NCBI GenBank assembly: GCA_030536515.1
Contig: JAUNPV010000012.1
Span: 1-64,000 of the forward strand
From: Eubacteriales bacterium
GTDB lineage: Bacteria; Bacillota; Clostridia; Oscillospirales; Oscillospiraceae
DNA: 64,000 nucleotides
Direction of reading: 5' to 3'
The notes beneath the pieces were generated by a model. That model worked only from the letters and a program-made list of their open reading frames with translations, did no database searches and had not been told where the DNA came from. Made by a program: the position numbers and the translations under genes. This document shows, one piece after another, positions 7,957-16,504 of the stretch (position 1 is the stretch's first letter; the number at the start of each line of letters is the position of its first letter).

Positions 7957-8431
7957 TTGCATCCACCTCCGTCAGTGTTTCTTTCAGCAATTCACGGCCC
8001 CGCCGCAACTGGGTACAGACCGTATTTTTCGGCACCTTCAAAATATCCGCAATCTCCTGGGTGGTGTAGTCCTCGTAGTAGTGCAGATACAGTGGCAGGC
8101 GGTAGTGCTTGGGCAGGTCCATCACCGCATAGAACAGGTCCGAGTGCCTGGCATCCTCAAAGGGGATGGTCGCCGCATAATCGTCGATGTTCTCCTCCCG
8201 CCGCCAGTGCTTTCTCGTCAGATTCTTGCATTCATTGATGGCCACCCGGATGAGCCAGCTGCGAACGTGCTCGTCGCTTTCAAAGCACTTTTTCTCCCCC
8301 AGCAGCTTGATAAATGCCTCCTGGGTTACATCCTCCGCATCCGCCGCCGATTTTAAGTAGTTCAGCGCCACCCGGTACACGGTATTGAGGTACCGCCGGA
8401 CATAGGCCGTAAATTGCTCGTTTGTCAGCAT
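7949..8431 (-). CDS. ECF-type RNA polymerase sigma factor
   Basis: 160 residues, typical ECF length. Region 2 spans about residues 8-75 (YLNTVYRVALNYLKSAADAE, DVTQEAFIKLL, VRSWLIRVAINECKN). Region 4 spans about 100-150 (LPKHYRLPLYLHYYEDYTTQ, EIADILKVPKNTVCTQL). It directs RNA polymerase to stress-type promoters and is probably held by the overlapping downstream membrane protein. AAGGAG precedes the ATG. A TATAAT on the minus strand (8465-8470) with no clear -35, and a GTGAAAAGCCTTTCAC palindrome beside it, suggest regulated expression. Confidence 0.9.
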   Translation of the reverse strand: MLTNEQFTAYVRRYLNTVYRVALNYLKSAADAEDVTQEAFIKLLGEKKCFESDEHVRSWLIRVAINECKNLTRKHWRREENIDDYAATIPFEDARHSDLFYAVMDLPKHYRLPLYLHYYEDYTTQEIADILKVPKNTVCTQLRRGRELLKETLTEVDANV

Positions 8432-8585
8432 ATGTTTGTTCTCCTTGTGAAAAGCCTTTCACCTATTATACAACTGAACCGGGGCATTTGCGTTCATCCT
8501 GGGAAAATTTTTTTGATTTTTCCCAAACCCTCTGCCAGGTCCGGCAGAGTTTACACTTTTCTAACACAACCTCCACAAATGGCTC

Positions 8586-8614
8586 TTGATTGTTGCCGGG
8601 GTTTGTTGTATAAT
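8586..8614 (+). promoter_or_regulatory. Promoter of the secreted C39/SleB gene
   Basis: TTGATT (8586-8591), 17-base spacer, TATAAT (8609-8614). Confidence 0.75.
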
Positions 8615-8700
8615 ATGGGCAGAGTTTACATAGCGCCAGGGTTGGCTTGCTCCCGCTGTGTTTCGGCACGGCGGATTTTTGATATCATGGAGACAATGGG

Positions 8701-10443
8701 ATGAATTTCAGAAAGATAACCTGTCTCGTTCTGGCCCTCTGCCTGAGTCTGAGCCTGTGGCCCATGACCGTCCGGGCCGAGGAGACCGTGCCGCAGACCG
8801 CTCCCACAACCGAATCTTCTCCCACCGGGGAGCCTGTCCCCGTGCCCACCGTTCCGGAGGAAACTACCGAGGCCACCGAGGCTACCGCTCCGGAGGAGAC
8901 CACGGAACCCACCGTCCCGGAGGATACCACCGAGGCCACCGTCCCGGAGGAGGACGACGCTCACCTGTCCCAGAGCTCCTCCATGGGCTTTGGTGCCGAG
9001 GCTGCGTCCATGCTGTTCCTGGACGTGCCCAAATACTACCAGGACGACTACCCGGACACCCCCTACGGCGACGGCACCGTGGCCACCAGCGGCTGCACCA
9101 TCACCTGCCTTGCCATGGCGGCCAGCTACCTCCAGGGCAGGCGGTACAGCGTCCCCCAGCTGGCAGCCCAGTTTCAGGATGCGGGCAGCGACAACATCCA
9201 GCGGATGGAGGCCGCCGCCGATGCCCTGGGCCTTGCCTACCGGAAGGCCTTCGACTGGGACGACGTTCTGGATGCTCTGGACGATGAGAAGCTGGTGATT
9301 CTCCTGCTGGATGGGTCCTCCCCCTTTACGGATGCCGACCACACCATCCTGCTCACCGGCTACGGCTCCACCGGCATTCTGGTCAACGACCCCAACCGGC
9401 GCAATTACGACAACCCCCAGCTGGAATACGGCTTTGAAAACGGCTTCCTGGACTCCACCGTGTCCGAGGGCTTCGCCGGGGGCTGGATTTTTGAGGACAC
9501 CGACACCGCCCGGCAGGCCCGGGATGCCAAGGCCCTCCAAAATGGGTCCGAAACCCACAAGCCCCTGTCCCTTTCCAGCGTTCCGCTGTACTTACAGACC
9601 GACTACCCCTACATCCGCTACGGCGACGGCTCCATCGCCACCAGCGGCTGCGCTCTGACCTGCGCCGCCATGGTGGCCAGCTACCTGCGCCAGGAGGAAA
9701 TTCTCCCCGACGAGCTGGTGCGGCGGTTCGGCACCTACGAATCCAGCCACATCCAGCGGATGGAGGCCGCCTCCACCGTGCTGGACCTGACCTACGAGCC
9801 GGTTCTCAGCTGGTGGGAGGTCCGGGAGGGCCTCCGGGCCGGGAAGGTGGCCATTGTGCTGCTGGAAAGCGACTCGGAGTTTACCAACATCCAGCACACC
9901 GTGGTGGTCACCGGCCTGACGGCGGACGGCAAGGTCCTGGTGAACGACCCCAACGGCCGGGCCTATGACGACCCGGACCTGAAGGACGGCTTCGCCCACG
10001 GCTTCCCGGAGGATATGCTCCAGGTGGGCTTCAGCGGCGGCTGGATTTACGATGCCTACACCCCGCCGGAGCCAAGGGAATCCCGGTATCCGGACTTCGC
10101 TCTGAGCCAGGAGGACCTGCACCTGATTGCCAGCACCATCTATCTGGAAGCCCGGGGCGAGTCCTTTGAGGGCCAGCAGGCCATTGCCGAGATTATCTTC
10201 AATCGCCTGGCCTCCGGGAACTTCTCCAAAACCGTCCAGGGCACCATCCTGGCCGAGGGCCAGTTCCGCACCGCCAAATTCCTGGACACCGCCCAGCCCG
10301 GCGAGCTGCAATACAAGGCCATCGAAAAGGCCCTGTCCGGCCCCAACGTCCTGCCGGAGGATGTCTACTTCTTCGGCCGCACCCCCGCCAACAAAAACAT
10401 CTGGGGCTATATCGGCCGCCACGTGTTCTGCCGGGCGTATTGA
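8701..10443 (+). CDS. Secreted protein: two C39-like peptidase domains plus SleB-type cell-wall hydrolase
   Basis: 580 residues. A signal peptide (1-26, ending TVRAEE) is followed by an acidic Pro/Thr/Glu-rich linker to about residue 90. Two homologous C39_2-type papain-fold domains follow: C132/H214/D230 (ATSGCTIT, ADHTILLTGY, LVNDPN) and C317/H399/D416 (ATSGCALT, IQHTVVVTG, LVNDPN), both with complete triads. Residues 470-580 match the SleB/Hydrolase_2 fold, with the catalytic Glu in IYLEARGE (E483) and QAIAEIIFNRL. SleB enzymes cleave cortex or cell-wall peptidoglycan. The combination suggests wall remodelling with peptide processing outside the cell. GGAGA lies seven bases before the start. 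Monocistronic. Confidence 0.88.
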   Translation: MNFRKITCLVLALCLSLSLWPMTVRAEETVPQTAPTTESSPTGEPVPVPTVPEETTEATEATAPEETTEPTVPEDTTEATVPEEDDAHLSQSSSMGFGAEAASMLFLDVPKYYQDDYPDTPYGDGTVATSGCTITCLAMAASYLQGRRYSVPQLAAQFQDAGSDNIQRMEAAADALGLAYRKAFDWDDVLDALDDEKLVILLLDGSSPFTDADHTILLTGYGSTGILVNDPNRRNYDNPQLEYGFENGFLDSTVSEGFAGGWIFEDTDTARQARDAKALQNGSETHKPLSLSSVPLYLQTDYPYIRYGDGSIATSGCALTCAAMVASYLRQEEILPDELVRRFGTYESSHIQRMEAASTVLDLTYEPVLSWWEVREGLRAGKVAIVLLESDSEFTNIQHTVVVTGLTADGKVLVNDPNGRAYDDPDLKDGFAHGFPEDMLQVGFSGGWIYDAYTPPEPRESRYPDFALSQEDLHLIASTIYLEARGESFEGQQAIAEIIFNRLASGNFSKTVQGTILAEGQFRTAKFLDTAQPGELQYKAIEKALSGPNVLPEDVYFFGRTPANKNIWGYIGRHVFCRAY

Positions 10444-10455
10444 ACAAATAAATTT

Positions 10456-10490
10456 TGACCCATAGGTGAAATTCACCTATGGGTCATTTT
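10456..10490. terminator. Bidirectional terminator
   Basis: A near-perfect palindrome (TGACCCATAGGTGAA with TTCACCTATGGGTCA) is flanked by AATTT and TTTT. It serves the SleB gene (plus) and kdpE (minus). Confidence 0.9.
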
Positions 10491-10498
10491 CTGCTATT

Positions 10499-11191
10499 TT
10501 ACTCCACCCGCAGCATCCGGTAGCCCACGCCGATGTGGGTTTGGATGTACTGGGGGGAATCCGGGGCCTTTTCCAGCTTTTTGCGCAGGGTGGCCATAAA
10601 CACCCGCAGGGAGGCCACGTCGTTTTCGTAGCTGCTGCCCCAGATGTTCTGGGTCAGGAAGGTGTGGGTCAGCACCTTGCCCACGTGCTGGGCCAGCAGG
10701 CACAGCAGCTTATACTCCATGGGGGTCAGATGCAGCTGCTCCCCGTCAATGTAGGCGCAGCCGGAGGCATAGTCGATTTTCAGCTTTCCGTTTTCAAACA
10801 CCGACTCCCCGCCGTCCCCCATCAGGGCCAGCCGCCGCTGGGTCACCCGGAGCCGGGCCAGCAGCTCCTCCACAGAGAAGGGCTTGGTCAGATAATCGTC
10901 GGCCCCATTGTCCAGAGCTTCAATCTTGTCAGTGTCGTCGCTGCGGGCGCTGATGACGATGATGGGCATATTGCTCCAGGACCGGAGGCGGCGGATGACC
11001 TCCACCCCGTCCATGTCCGGCAGCCCCAGGTCCAGCAGCACCACATCCGGATTGTGGGAGGAGGCGGCCAAAATGGCCCCGGCCCCGTTGCTGGCTGTGG
11101 TGTAGCGGTAGTCGTGGAGCTTTAAGGTGGTGGCAATGAGGTTGCGCACCGCCGTGTCGTCCTCCACCACCAGAATGCTGGGTTTATTCAT
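10499..11191 (-). CDS. kdpE: KdpE-like response regulator
   Basis: 230 residues from the ATG at 11191; this start overlaps the KdpD stop by 8 bp, so translation is coupled. An N-terminal receiver domain (LVVEDD, phospho-acceptor Asp in VVLLDLGLPD, Lys in LTKPF) is followed by an OmpR-type winged-helix domain (EYKLLCLLAQHVGKVLTHTF, ... LRVFMATLRKKLE, IGVGYRM). OmpR/KdpE proteins activate potassium-uptake genes. No kdpFABC is in the window, so the likely targets include the KtrAB/TrkAH genes of its own operon. Confidence 0.9.
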   Translation of the reverse strand: MNKPSILVVEDDTAVRNLIATTLKLHDYRYTTASNGAGAILAASSHNPDVVLLDLGLPDMDGVEVIRRLRSWSNMPIIVISARSDDTDKIEALDNGADDYLTKPFSVEELLARLRVTQRRLALMGDGGESVFENGKLKIDYASGCAYIDGEQLHLTPMEYKLLCLLAQHVGKVLTHTFLTQNIWGSSYENDVASLRVFMATLRKKLEKAPDSPQYIQTHIGVGYRMLRVE

Positions 11192-13178
11192 GGATATCCA
11201 CCTCCCCCAAGGGTATTGTAAAGGTAAACCGGCACCCCTGGGGCACATTGTCCGCCAGGGTCAGGCTGCCGCCGTGGGCCAGAATGATGGACCGGCACAG
11301 GCTCAGCCCCAGGCCGATGCTCCGGCGGCTGTCGGCCACGCCGCTGGAGCCGGTGTAAAACATCTCAAAAACCTTGTCCTTCTGGGCATCGGGAATGCCC
11401 GGGCCGTCGTCCACAATGTGAACCGCCGCCATGGTCCCAATCTTTTCGCTGGAAATGCAGATGGTGGAGCCCGGCGGGGTGTATTTCAGGGCGTTGTCCA
11501 TCAGGTTGATGATGACCTGGACGATAAGGCGGCTGTCCGCCCGGACCAGCAGCAGCTCGCTGCACTCTTTCAGCCGGATATGATGGTCCTTTTCCCGGCG
11601 GCCGGTGTGCCGCAGGGCCTCGGTGATAATCTCGTCCATGAGCTGGACCGAGGTTCTCAGCTGCATCTGGCCGTTTTCAATCCGGGTCACCGCCAGCAGA
11701 TTCTCCACCAGGTTGATGAGCCACAGGGAATCGTCGTAAATGTCCGTGTAAATCTGCTGTCTGGCCTCCCGGTCGATGCTGTCGCCGTTGGACATGAGGT
11801 TGCTGGCGTTGCCGGAGATGGAGGTCAGGGGCGTGCGCAGGTCGTGGGAGATGGACCGCAGCAGGTTGGCTCTGAGCTGCTCGCTCTGGGCCAGCAGGGC
11901 CGCCTGCTCCTTTTCCCGGGCGTTGCGCTTGTTCTCCATGGCCAGGGCGCACTCGCCCAGCACCGACAGGACCATGCTGTATTCGAAGGCCTCCAGCGGC
12001 CGGTCGCCGATGTGGATGCCCACCACGCCGCAGGCATTTTCCCCGGCCCGGATGGCCAGGTACAGCCCACGGGCCTTGGGCAGCACCTCGGTGGTGGCCC
12101 CGGAGCGCTTGTTGTGCTGAAAGGTCCACCGGGCGGCCTCCTGCTCCCGGGGACCGGCCATCCAGCCGGTGTCCTCCTCTCGGGTGTCAAAGACCTGCTT
12201 TTCCCCCAATTGGGCCCCCTGGGCCGGATACACCAGAACCGTCCGCCGCAGGAGCTTGGAAAGCTGGCTGCCCGCCACCTGGAAAATATCCGCCTCCGCC
12301 TCGGCCTTTTGCAGCAGCTGGTTGGCCTCAAACAGCACCTGGCTGCGGTAGGCGGACCGGGCGGACTCCCGGGCGTGGTTTTTCAGCTTGGCTGCCAGGG
12401 TCCCGGTGATGATGGAGGCGGAAAACATGATAACAAAGGTCACAGGGTAGCCCTTGTCGTAGGCCACCATGGCAAACCTCGGCACCGTAAACAGATAATT
12501 GAACACCAGCACGCTGACAATGGAGGCAAGCAGATTGCACACCCACCCGGTGGTGAAAATGGAAATCAGCAGCATCCCCAGCAGATACACGGTGATGATG
12601 TTGGCCTCCGTAAAGCCCAGGTTGTAGAAAACCAGGCCGATGGCCGTTGCCAGCAGCAGAATTCCCAGGGTTTTCCCAAAATCCGCCGGAGTCAGCGACC
12701 AGGTCAGCCGGCGGCTGTGGGGGCTGCGGTTTCCCTGGACGGCGGAGTCGGGGATGATGTGGATGTCCAGATTGGGGGCAATCTCCGTCAGCTTCTCCGT
12801 CAGGGTGGGCTTGCTCCAGGGGTGCCGCCGCCGGACGTTGCTTCTGCCGATGACGATTTTCGTCACCCCGGACAGCCGGGCAAACTCGGCAATCTGATAG
12901 GACACATCCTCGCCGTAGGTGGTCTCCACCGACGCCCCCAGCTGCTCGGCCAGGGCGGTGTTCTCCCGGAGCCGCCGCCGGTTCTCCGGGGTCATAGCGT
13001 CAAAGTCCGGGGTCTTGACGAACAGGGCCGTCAGCTTTCCCCGGAATGCCTCCGCCATCCGGGCGCCGGTGCGGACAATTTTGGAATTGGAGGGGGCGGA
13101 GGACAGGCACACCAGGATGTGCTCCTGGACGGCCTCCGCCGACTGCACGCACCTTCTTTTTTCATCTGCATGGGCCAT
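11184..13178 (-). CDS. kdpD: KdpD-like sensor histidine kinase lacking the N-terminal KdpD domain
   Basis: 664 residues, versus about 900 in E. coli. It begins at a universal-stress-like domain (15-145, HILVCLSSAPSNSKIVRTGA) and lacks the roughly 200-residue N-terminal KdpD domain with its Walker motifs. Four membrane segments (about 168-265, DUF4118) and a GAF-like region (about 280-410) follow. The kinase core has H445 in SISHDLRTPLTS, the N box NLMDNALKYTP, and the G boxes VDDGPGIPD and IGLGLSLC. GAGGAGG precedes the start. Fourth gene of the Trk-Kdp operon. Confidence 0.9.
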   Translation of the reverse strand: MAHADEKRRCVQSAEAVQEHILVCLSSAPSNSKIVRTGARMAEAFRGKLTALFVKTPDFDAMTPENRRRLRENTALAEQLGASVETTYGEDVSYQIAEFARLSGVTKIVIGRSNVRRRHPWSKPTLTEKLTEIAPNLDIHIIPDSAVQGNRSPHSRRLTWSLTPADFGKTLGILLLATAIGLVFYNLGFTEANIITVYLLGMLLISIFTTGWVCNLLASIVSVLVFNYLFTVPRFAMVAYDKGYPVTFVIMFSASIITGTLAAKLKNHARESARSAYRSQVLFEANQLLQKAEAEADIFQVAGSQLSKLLRRTVLVYPAQGAQLGEKQVFDTREEDTGWMAGPREQEAARWTFQHNKRSGATTEVLPKARGLYLAIRAGENACGVVGIHIGDRPLEAFEYSMVLSVLGECALAMENKRNAREKEQAALLAQSEQLRANLLRSISHDLRTPLTSISGNASNLMSNGDSIDREARQQIYTDIYDDSLWLINLVENLLAVTRIENGQMQLRTSVQLMDEIITEALRHTGRREKDHHIRLKECSELLLVRADSRLIVQVIINLMDNALKYTPPGSTICISSEKIGTMAAVHIVDDGPGIPDAQKDKVFEMFYTGSSGVADSRRSIGLGLSLCRSIILAHGGSLTLADNVPQGCRFTFTIPLGEVDIHE

Positions 13179-13230
13179 GACCGCCGCCTCCTCTCGTTTC
13201 CCCTATTCTATCACATCTGACCGGTGTGAA

Positions 13231-13707
13231 TCAAGCCAGATAATTGCGAATAAAGGCAGCGGTCCACCGTCCCGGCGGCTGGCGCAGCCACAGAGCGTCC
13301 TGCTTCCGGACCCCCGGCTCCGGACCGTCCAGGGTCAGGCCGGACATCAGCTCCAACGGACAGCTTTTCAGGTACATCTGCCGCAGGTCAATCTCCCCGG
13401 CCAGCGGCCCCGCCGGAGACAGGAACACCACGTCGGCAGCCCCGTCCTCCAGGCGCTTCAGCAGCACCCGGTCCGGGGCAGTGGTCAGCCGGACCTCCAC
13501 GGCGGGGTGGTCCTTGGAAAACCGTTCCAGCACCGGCGTCAGGCTCTGGATGAGGGTGGGGTCTGCCACGGCCAGGCGCAGGGTCTCCCCCTGCCCTCCG
13601 GCCTGCTCCGCCGCCCCCCGGTCTGCGGCGGCCCCAAAGCGGAGCACCGCAAAAAGCCCCAGGGCAAAGCTCCCCGCCACGCCCAGCAGCAATATCATAT
13701 CCAGCAT
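13231..13707 (-). CDS. Membrane-anchored protein with truncated binding-protein fold
   Basis: 158 residues from the ATG at 13707 (AAGGAGGG upstream). An N-terminal anchor (MILLLGVAGSFALGLFAVLRF) is followed by a region resembling the first lobe of a periplasmic-binding or LysR effector fold (ETLRLAVADPTLIQSLTPVL, ... GAADVVFLSPAGPLAGEI). It is too short for a two-lobed transport binding protein. Placed between TrkA and KdpD in one operon, it may be an accessory sensor for KdpD; that role is inferred from position only. Confidence 0.55.
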   Translation of the reverse strand: MLDMILLLGVAGSFALGLFAVLRFGAAADRGAAEQAGGQGETLRLAVADPTLIQSLTPVLERFSKDHPAVEVRLTTAPDRVLLKRLEDGAADVVFLSPAGPLAGEIDLRQMYLKSCPLELMSGLTLDGPEPGVRKQDALWLRQPPGRWTAAFIRNYLA

Positions 13708-13730
13708 ACTCGCACCCTCCTTCCGATATT

Positions 13731-14378
13731 CTAGATACGGAAGCACTTCTGCAGGTCCCGGTTTTTCCCCAGGACCAGAATGGTATCGTCCTTTGCAAAC
13801 TGTGTTTCGGTGGTCACGCTCAGGTGGAGCTTCCCCTCCCGCTTGACCCCCAGAATGTTGATGCCGTATTTCCGGCGGATGTCTATTTTTCCAACGGTCT
13901 TTCCCTCCCAGTCCTGGGGCAGGGTCACCTCGAAAATGGCGTGCTCCTCGTCCAGGGAGATGTAGTCAAGAATGTGGTTGGAGCTGAAGCGGATGGCCGC
14001 CCATTTGGCCAGCTGCTTTTCCGGATACACCACCTCGTCTGCGCCGTTTCGCAGCAGGAGCTTGGCCTGGCCGTCCCGCTCCGCCCGGGACACCACCAGC
14101 TTGGCCCCCAGCTCCTTGAGCAGGCACGTGGTTTCCAGGGAGGCCTGGAAGTCCCCGCCGATGGTGACGAAGCACACGTCAAAATTCCGGATGCCCAGGG
14201 AGGTCAGGAAGGCCTCGTTGGTGCTGTTGCCAATCTGGCCGCCGGTGATATAGGGCAGGCACTCGTCCATCCGCTCCTCGCTGATGTCCACCGCCATGAC
14301 CTGATGGCCCAGGGCGTTCAGCTCCACGGCGATGTGCTTTCCGAACCGGCCAAGGCCGATGAGTAAAATCGATTTCAT
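13731..14378 (-). CDS. ktrA: TrkA/KtrA-type potassium channel regulatory subunit
   Basis: 215 residues. The RCK N-domain has the Rossmann nucleotide motif (LLIGLGRFGKHIA) and the acidic VDISEER; the RCK C-domain is at about 135-215. It forms a cytoplasmic ring that gates the TrkH/KtrB pore in response to ATP/ADP or NAD(H). It follows the pore gene by nine bases, so the two are co-expressed. The single RCK unit (not the doubled E. coli TrkA) favours the KtrA type. Confidence 0.9.
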   Translation of the reverse strand: MKSILLIGLGRFGKHIAVELNALGHQVMAVDISEERMDECLPYITGGQIGNSTNEAFLTSLGIRNFDVCFVTIGGDFQASLETTCLLKELGAKLVVSRAERDGQAKLLLRNGADEVVYPEKQLAKWAAIRFSSNHILDYISLDEEHAIFEVTLPQDWEGKTVGKIDIRRKYGINILGVKREGKLHLSVTTETQFAKDDTILVLGKNRDLQKCFRI

Positions 14379-14387
14379 AGGTTTCTC

Positions 14388-15722
14388 CTATCCCACAGTG
14401 ATTTTTTCCAGAGGCAGCTTGCCCACCTGCTTTCTCCCGGAGGAGGCGGCGTACACCAGCGTCAGGCCCCCCACCCGGCCCAGGAACATGAGTCCCATCA
14501 GCATCCACCGGGAGGCCGTGCCCAGCCCCGGGGTGATGCCCTGGGACAGGCCCACCGTGGCCACCGCCGAGGCTGTCTCATACAGGCAGGTCAGCAGGGG
14601 CAGCCCTTCCAGGCGGCTGATGACCATGGCGCAGCCCACGGACAGCCCGATGTACAGACAGGCCAGGGTCACCGCCGTGGACACCGCCTCCTGAGCCACC
14701 CGCCGGCCAAAGAGCTGGGTGTCGTCGCCCTTGCGGAACACCCCCGCCCCGCAGGCCAGCAGCACCGCAAAGGTGGTGGTTTTCATGCCGCCGGCGGTGG
14801 AGCCGGGGGAGCCGCCGATGAGCATGAGGAAAATCATGGCCAGCTGGCCCGATTCGCTCATGGCCCCCAGGTCCGCCGTGTTAAACCCGGCGGTGCGGGC
14901 GGTGACCGACTGGAACAGGGAGGCCAGCACCCGGTCTTTCAGAGGCAGGTCCCGGTATTCCAGCAGGAAAAACAGGGCCGCAGGTATGAAAATCAGCCCG
15001 GCAGTGGCTGTCAGTATCACCTTGGTCTGCATTCTGTATTTCCGGAAGGCCAGGCCGTGGCTGCGGATGTCCTCCCAGGTCAGAAAGCCCAGGCCGCCGG
15101 CAACAATCAGGGCCATGATGGTTCCGTTCACCAGAACGCTGCCCCGGTAGGCCGTCAGGGAGGAAAAGGGGGCCACAGTGCCGGTCAAATCCAGTCCTGC
15201 ATTGCAGAAGGCGGATATCCCGTGGAACACCGCCATCCAAAGCCCCCGGCTCAGGCCAAAATCCCGGACAAACACGGGAGCCAGCAGCAGCGCCCCTAAA
15301 AACTCCATCAGAAAGGTGGCCTTCAACAGAAATCCGGTGAGCCGGACGATGCCGCCCAGCTGGGGAGCCGCCACCGCCTCCTGGAGGGTCTGGCGCTGGA
15401 ACAGGTCAATTTTCCGCCCGGCCGCCAGGGAGAAGGAGGCGGCCACGGTGATAACGCCCAGTCCCCCCACCTGAATCAGCAGCAGAATCACCCCCTGGCC
15501 GAAGCCGGACCAGTAGGTGCCGGTGTCCTGCACCACCAGGCCGGTGACGCACACCGAGGTGGTGGCCGTAAACAGTGCATCCAGGAAGCTGGCCCCCGTC
15601 CCATCCGCCGCCGACACAGGCAGCGACAGCAGCAGCGCTCCCGCCAGGATGACCCCGGCAAACCCCAGCACCATAATCTGAGGCGCCCGGATTACCACCC
15701 GGCCCCCAAACAGTTTCCGCAT
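14388..15722 (-). CDS. ktrB: TrkH/KtrB-type potassium transporter
   Basis: 444 residues from the ATG at 15722 (AAAGGA upstream; the ATG at 15740 has no ribosome-binding site). About ten membrane segments form four M1-P-M2 units. The selectivity-filter glycines are visible in TTSVCVTGLV, ISAFCNAGLDLT, VTARTAGFNTADL and TASAVATVGLSQG. It conducts K+ (with Na+ or H+) into the cell. First gene of a five-gene operon with its gating subunit and KdpDE. Confidence 0.9.
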   Translation of the reverse strand: MRKLFGGRVVIRAPQIMVLGFAGVILAGALLLSLPVSAADGTGASFLDALFTATTSVCVTGLVVQDTGTYWSGFGQGVILLLIQVGGLGVITVAASFSLAAGRKIDLFQRQTLQEAVAAPQLGGIVRLTGFLLKATFLMEFLGALLLAPVFVRDFGLSRGLWMAVFHGISAFCNAGLDLTGTVAPFSSLTAYRGSVLVNGTIMALIVAGGLGFLTWEDIRSHGLAFRKYRMQTKVILTATAGLIFIPAALFFLLEYRDLPLKDRVLASLFQSVTARTAGFNTADLGAMSESGQLAMIFLMLIGGSPGSTAGGMKTTTFAVLLACGAGVFRKGDDTQLFGRRVAQEAVSTAVTLACLYIGLSVGCAMVISRLEGLPLLTCLYETASAVATVGLSQGITPGLGTASRWMLMGLMFLGRVGGLTLVYAASSGRKQVGKLPLEKITVG

Positions 15723-15837
15723 ACCCTTTTTCCTTTCCATCGCTGTTCTTTGTCTTTATCATACAGCATTTGGGATAAAGACCGTGCAAAGTTCCCCCGC
15801 CGGACATTAAGACTGTATAAAGACGGCCCCGACCCGC

Positions 15838-15867
15838 AAAAAAGTCCGGACCCCCTGGGGGTCCGGA
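15838..15867 (-). terminator. Terminator of the ABC exporter operon
   Basis: An 11-bp stem (TCCGGACCCCC with GGGGGTCCGGA) is preceded on the plus strand by AAAAAA, which reads as a U-tract on the minus strand. Confidence 0.85.
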
Positions 15868-15877
15868 TATGGACGAT

Positions 15878-16492
15878 TTATTCGCAGATTCCATCACTGA
15901 GGGTCCTTTGAAGCAGCTCCACGCAGCCTTCCTGGCCCAGGGCGCTGCTGTCCAGGACCAGGTCGTAGCTGTGCAGGTCCTCCCAGCGCTGCTTTGTGTT
16001 GGCGTTAAAATAGTTCCGGCGCTTGCGGTCGAATTTGCGCATCACCGCCTCGGCGCTGGCAGGCGGAATCCGGTAGTCCTGGACGACACGCCGCTGTTTC
16101 TCCACGGGCGAGGCGTGGATAAACACCCGCAGCACCCCCGCCCGGTCCTCCAACGCCTTGGCGGCGCAGTGGCCCAAAAAGACGGCAGGGCCGTTGTGGG
16201 CCAGCCGCCGGATGACGGCCTGCTCCTCTAAGTAGATGTAGTCCTCCCCTGCCAGGAAATTGCTGCTGCCGGATTGGAGCCGCCCCAGCATCACCAGGGA
16301 ATAGAGCATACTGCCGGTGGAATTTTCCTCGTACTGCTGAATCAGCTCCACGGTGGTGCCCAGCTTTTCCGCCACCTGGTCCAGAATCTCCCGGCCGTAG
16401 CAGGGAATGCCGCACCGGGCGGCCAGCCGGCGGCCGATTTCCGTGCCGCCGCTGCCGTACTCCCGCTCGATGCAAATATAGCGATAGTTCAT
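15878..16492 (-). CDS. Cytidylate-kinase-like P-loop protein
   Basis: 204 residues. The N terminus reads ICIEREYGSGGTEIGRRLA, the modified P-loop of the AAA_26 'cytidylate kinase-like' family, followed by YGREILDQVAEKLG. The family probably phosphorylates a nucleoside monophosphate or related substrate, but true specificity is unproven and the housekeeping cmk differs in length. AAGGAGG precedes the ATG. It starts 12 bases after the ABC exporter gene and shares its terminator, so it is co-transcribed. Confidence 0.75.
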   Translation of the reverse strand: MNYRYICIEREYGSGGTEIGRRLAARCGIPCYGREILDQVAEKLGTTVELIQQYEENSTGSMLYSLVMLGRLQSGSSNFLAGEDYIYLEEQAVIRRLAHNGPAVFLGHCAAKALEDRAGVLRVFIHASPVEKQRRVVQDYRIPPASAEAVMRKFDRKRRNYFNANTKQRWEDLHSYDLVLDSSALGQEGCVELLQRTLSDGICE

Positions 16493-16504
16493 CTTGTCTC
16501 CTCC

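Noticed and set aside
10499-13178. Part of a Kdp potassium pump operon
   Set aside because: KdpDE are present, but kdpA, kdpB and kdpC are not; the linked transporter is Trk/Ktr type.
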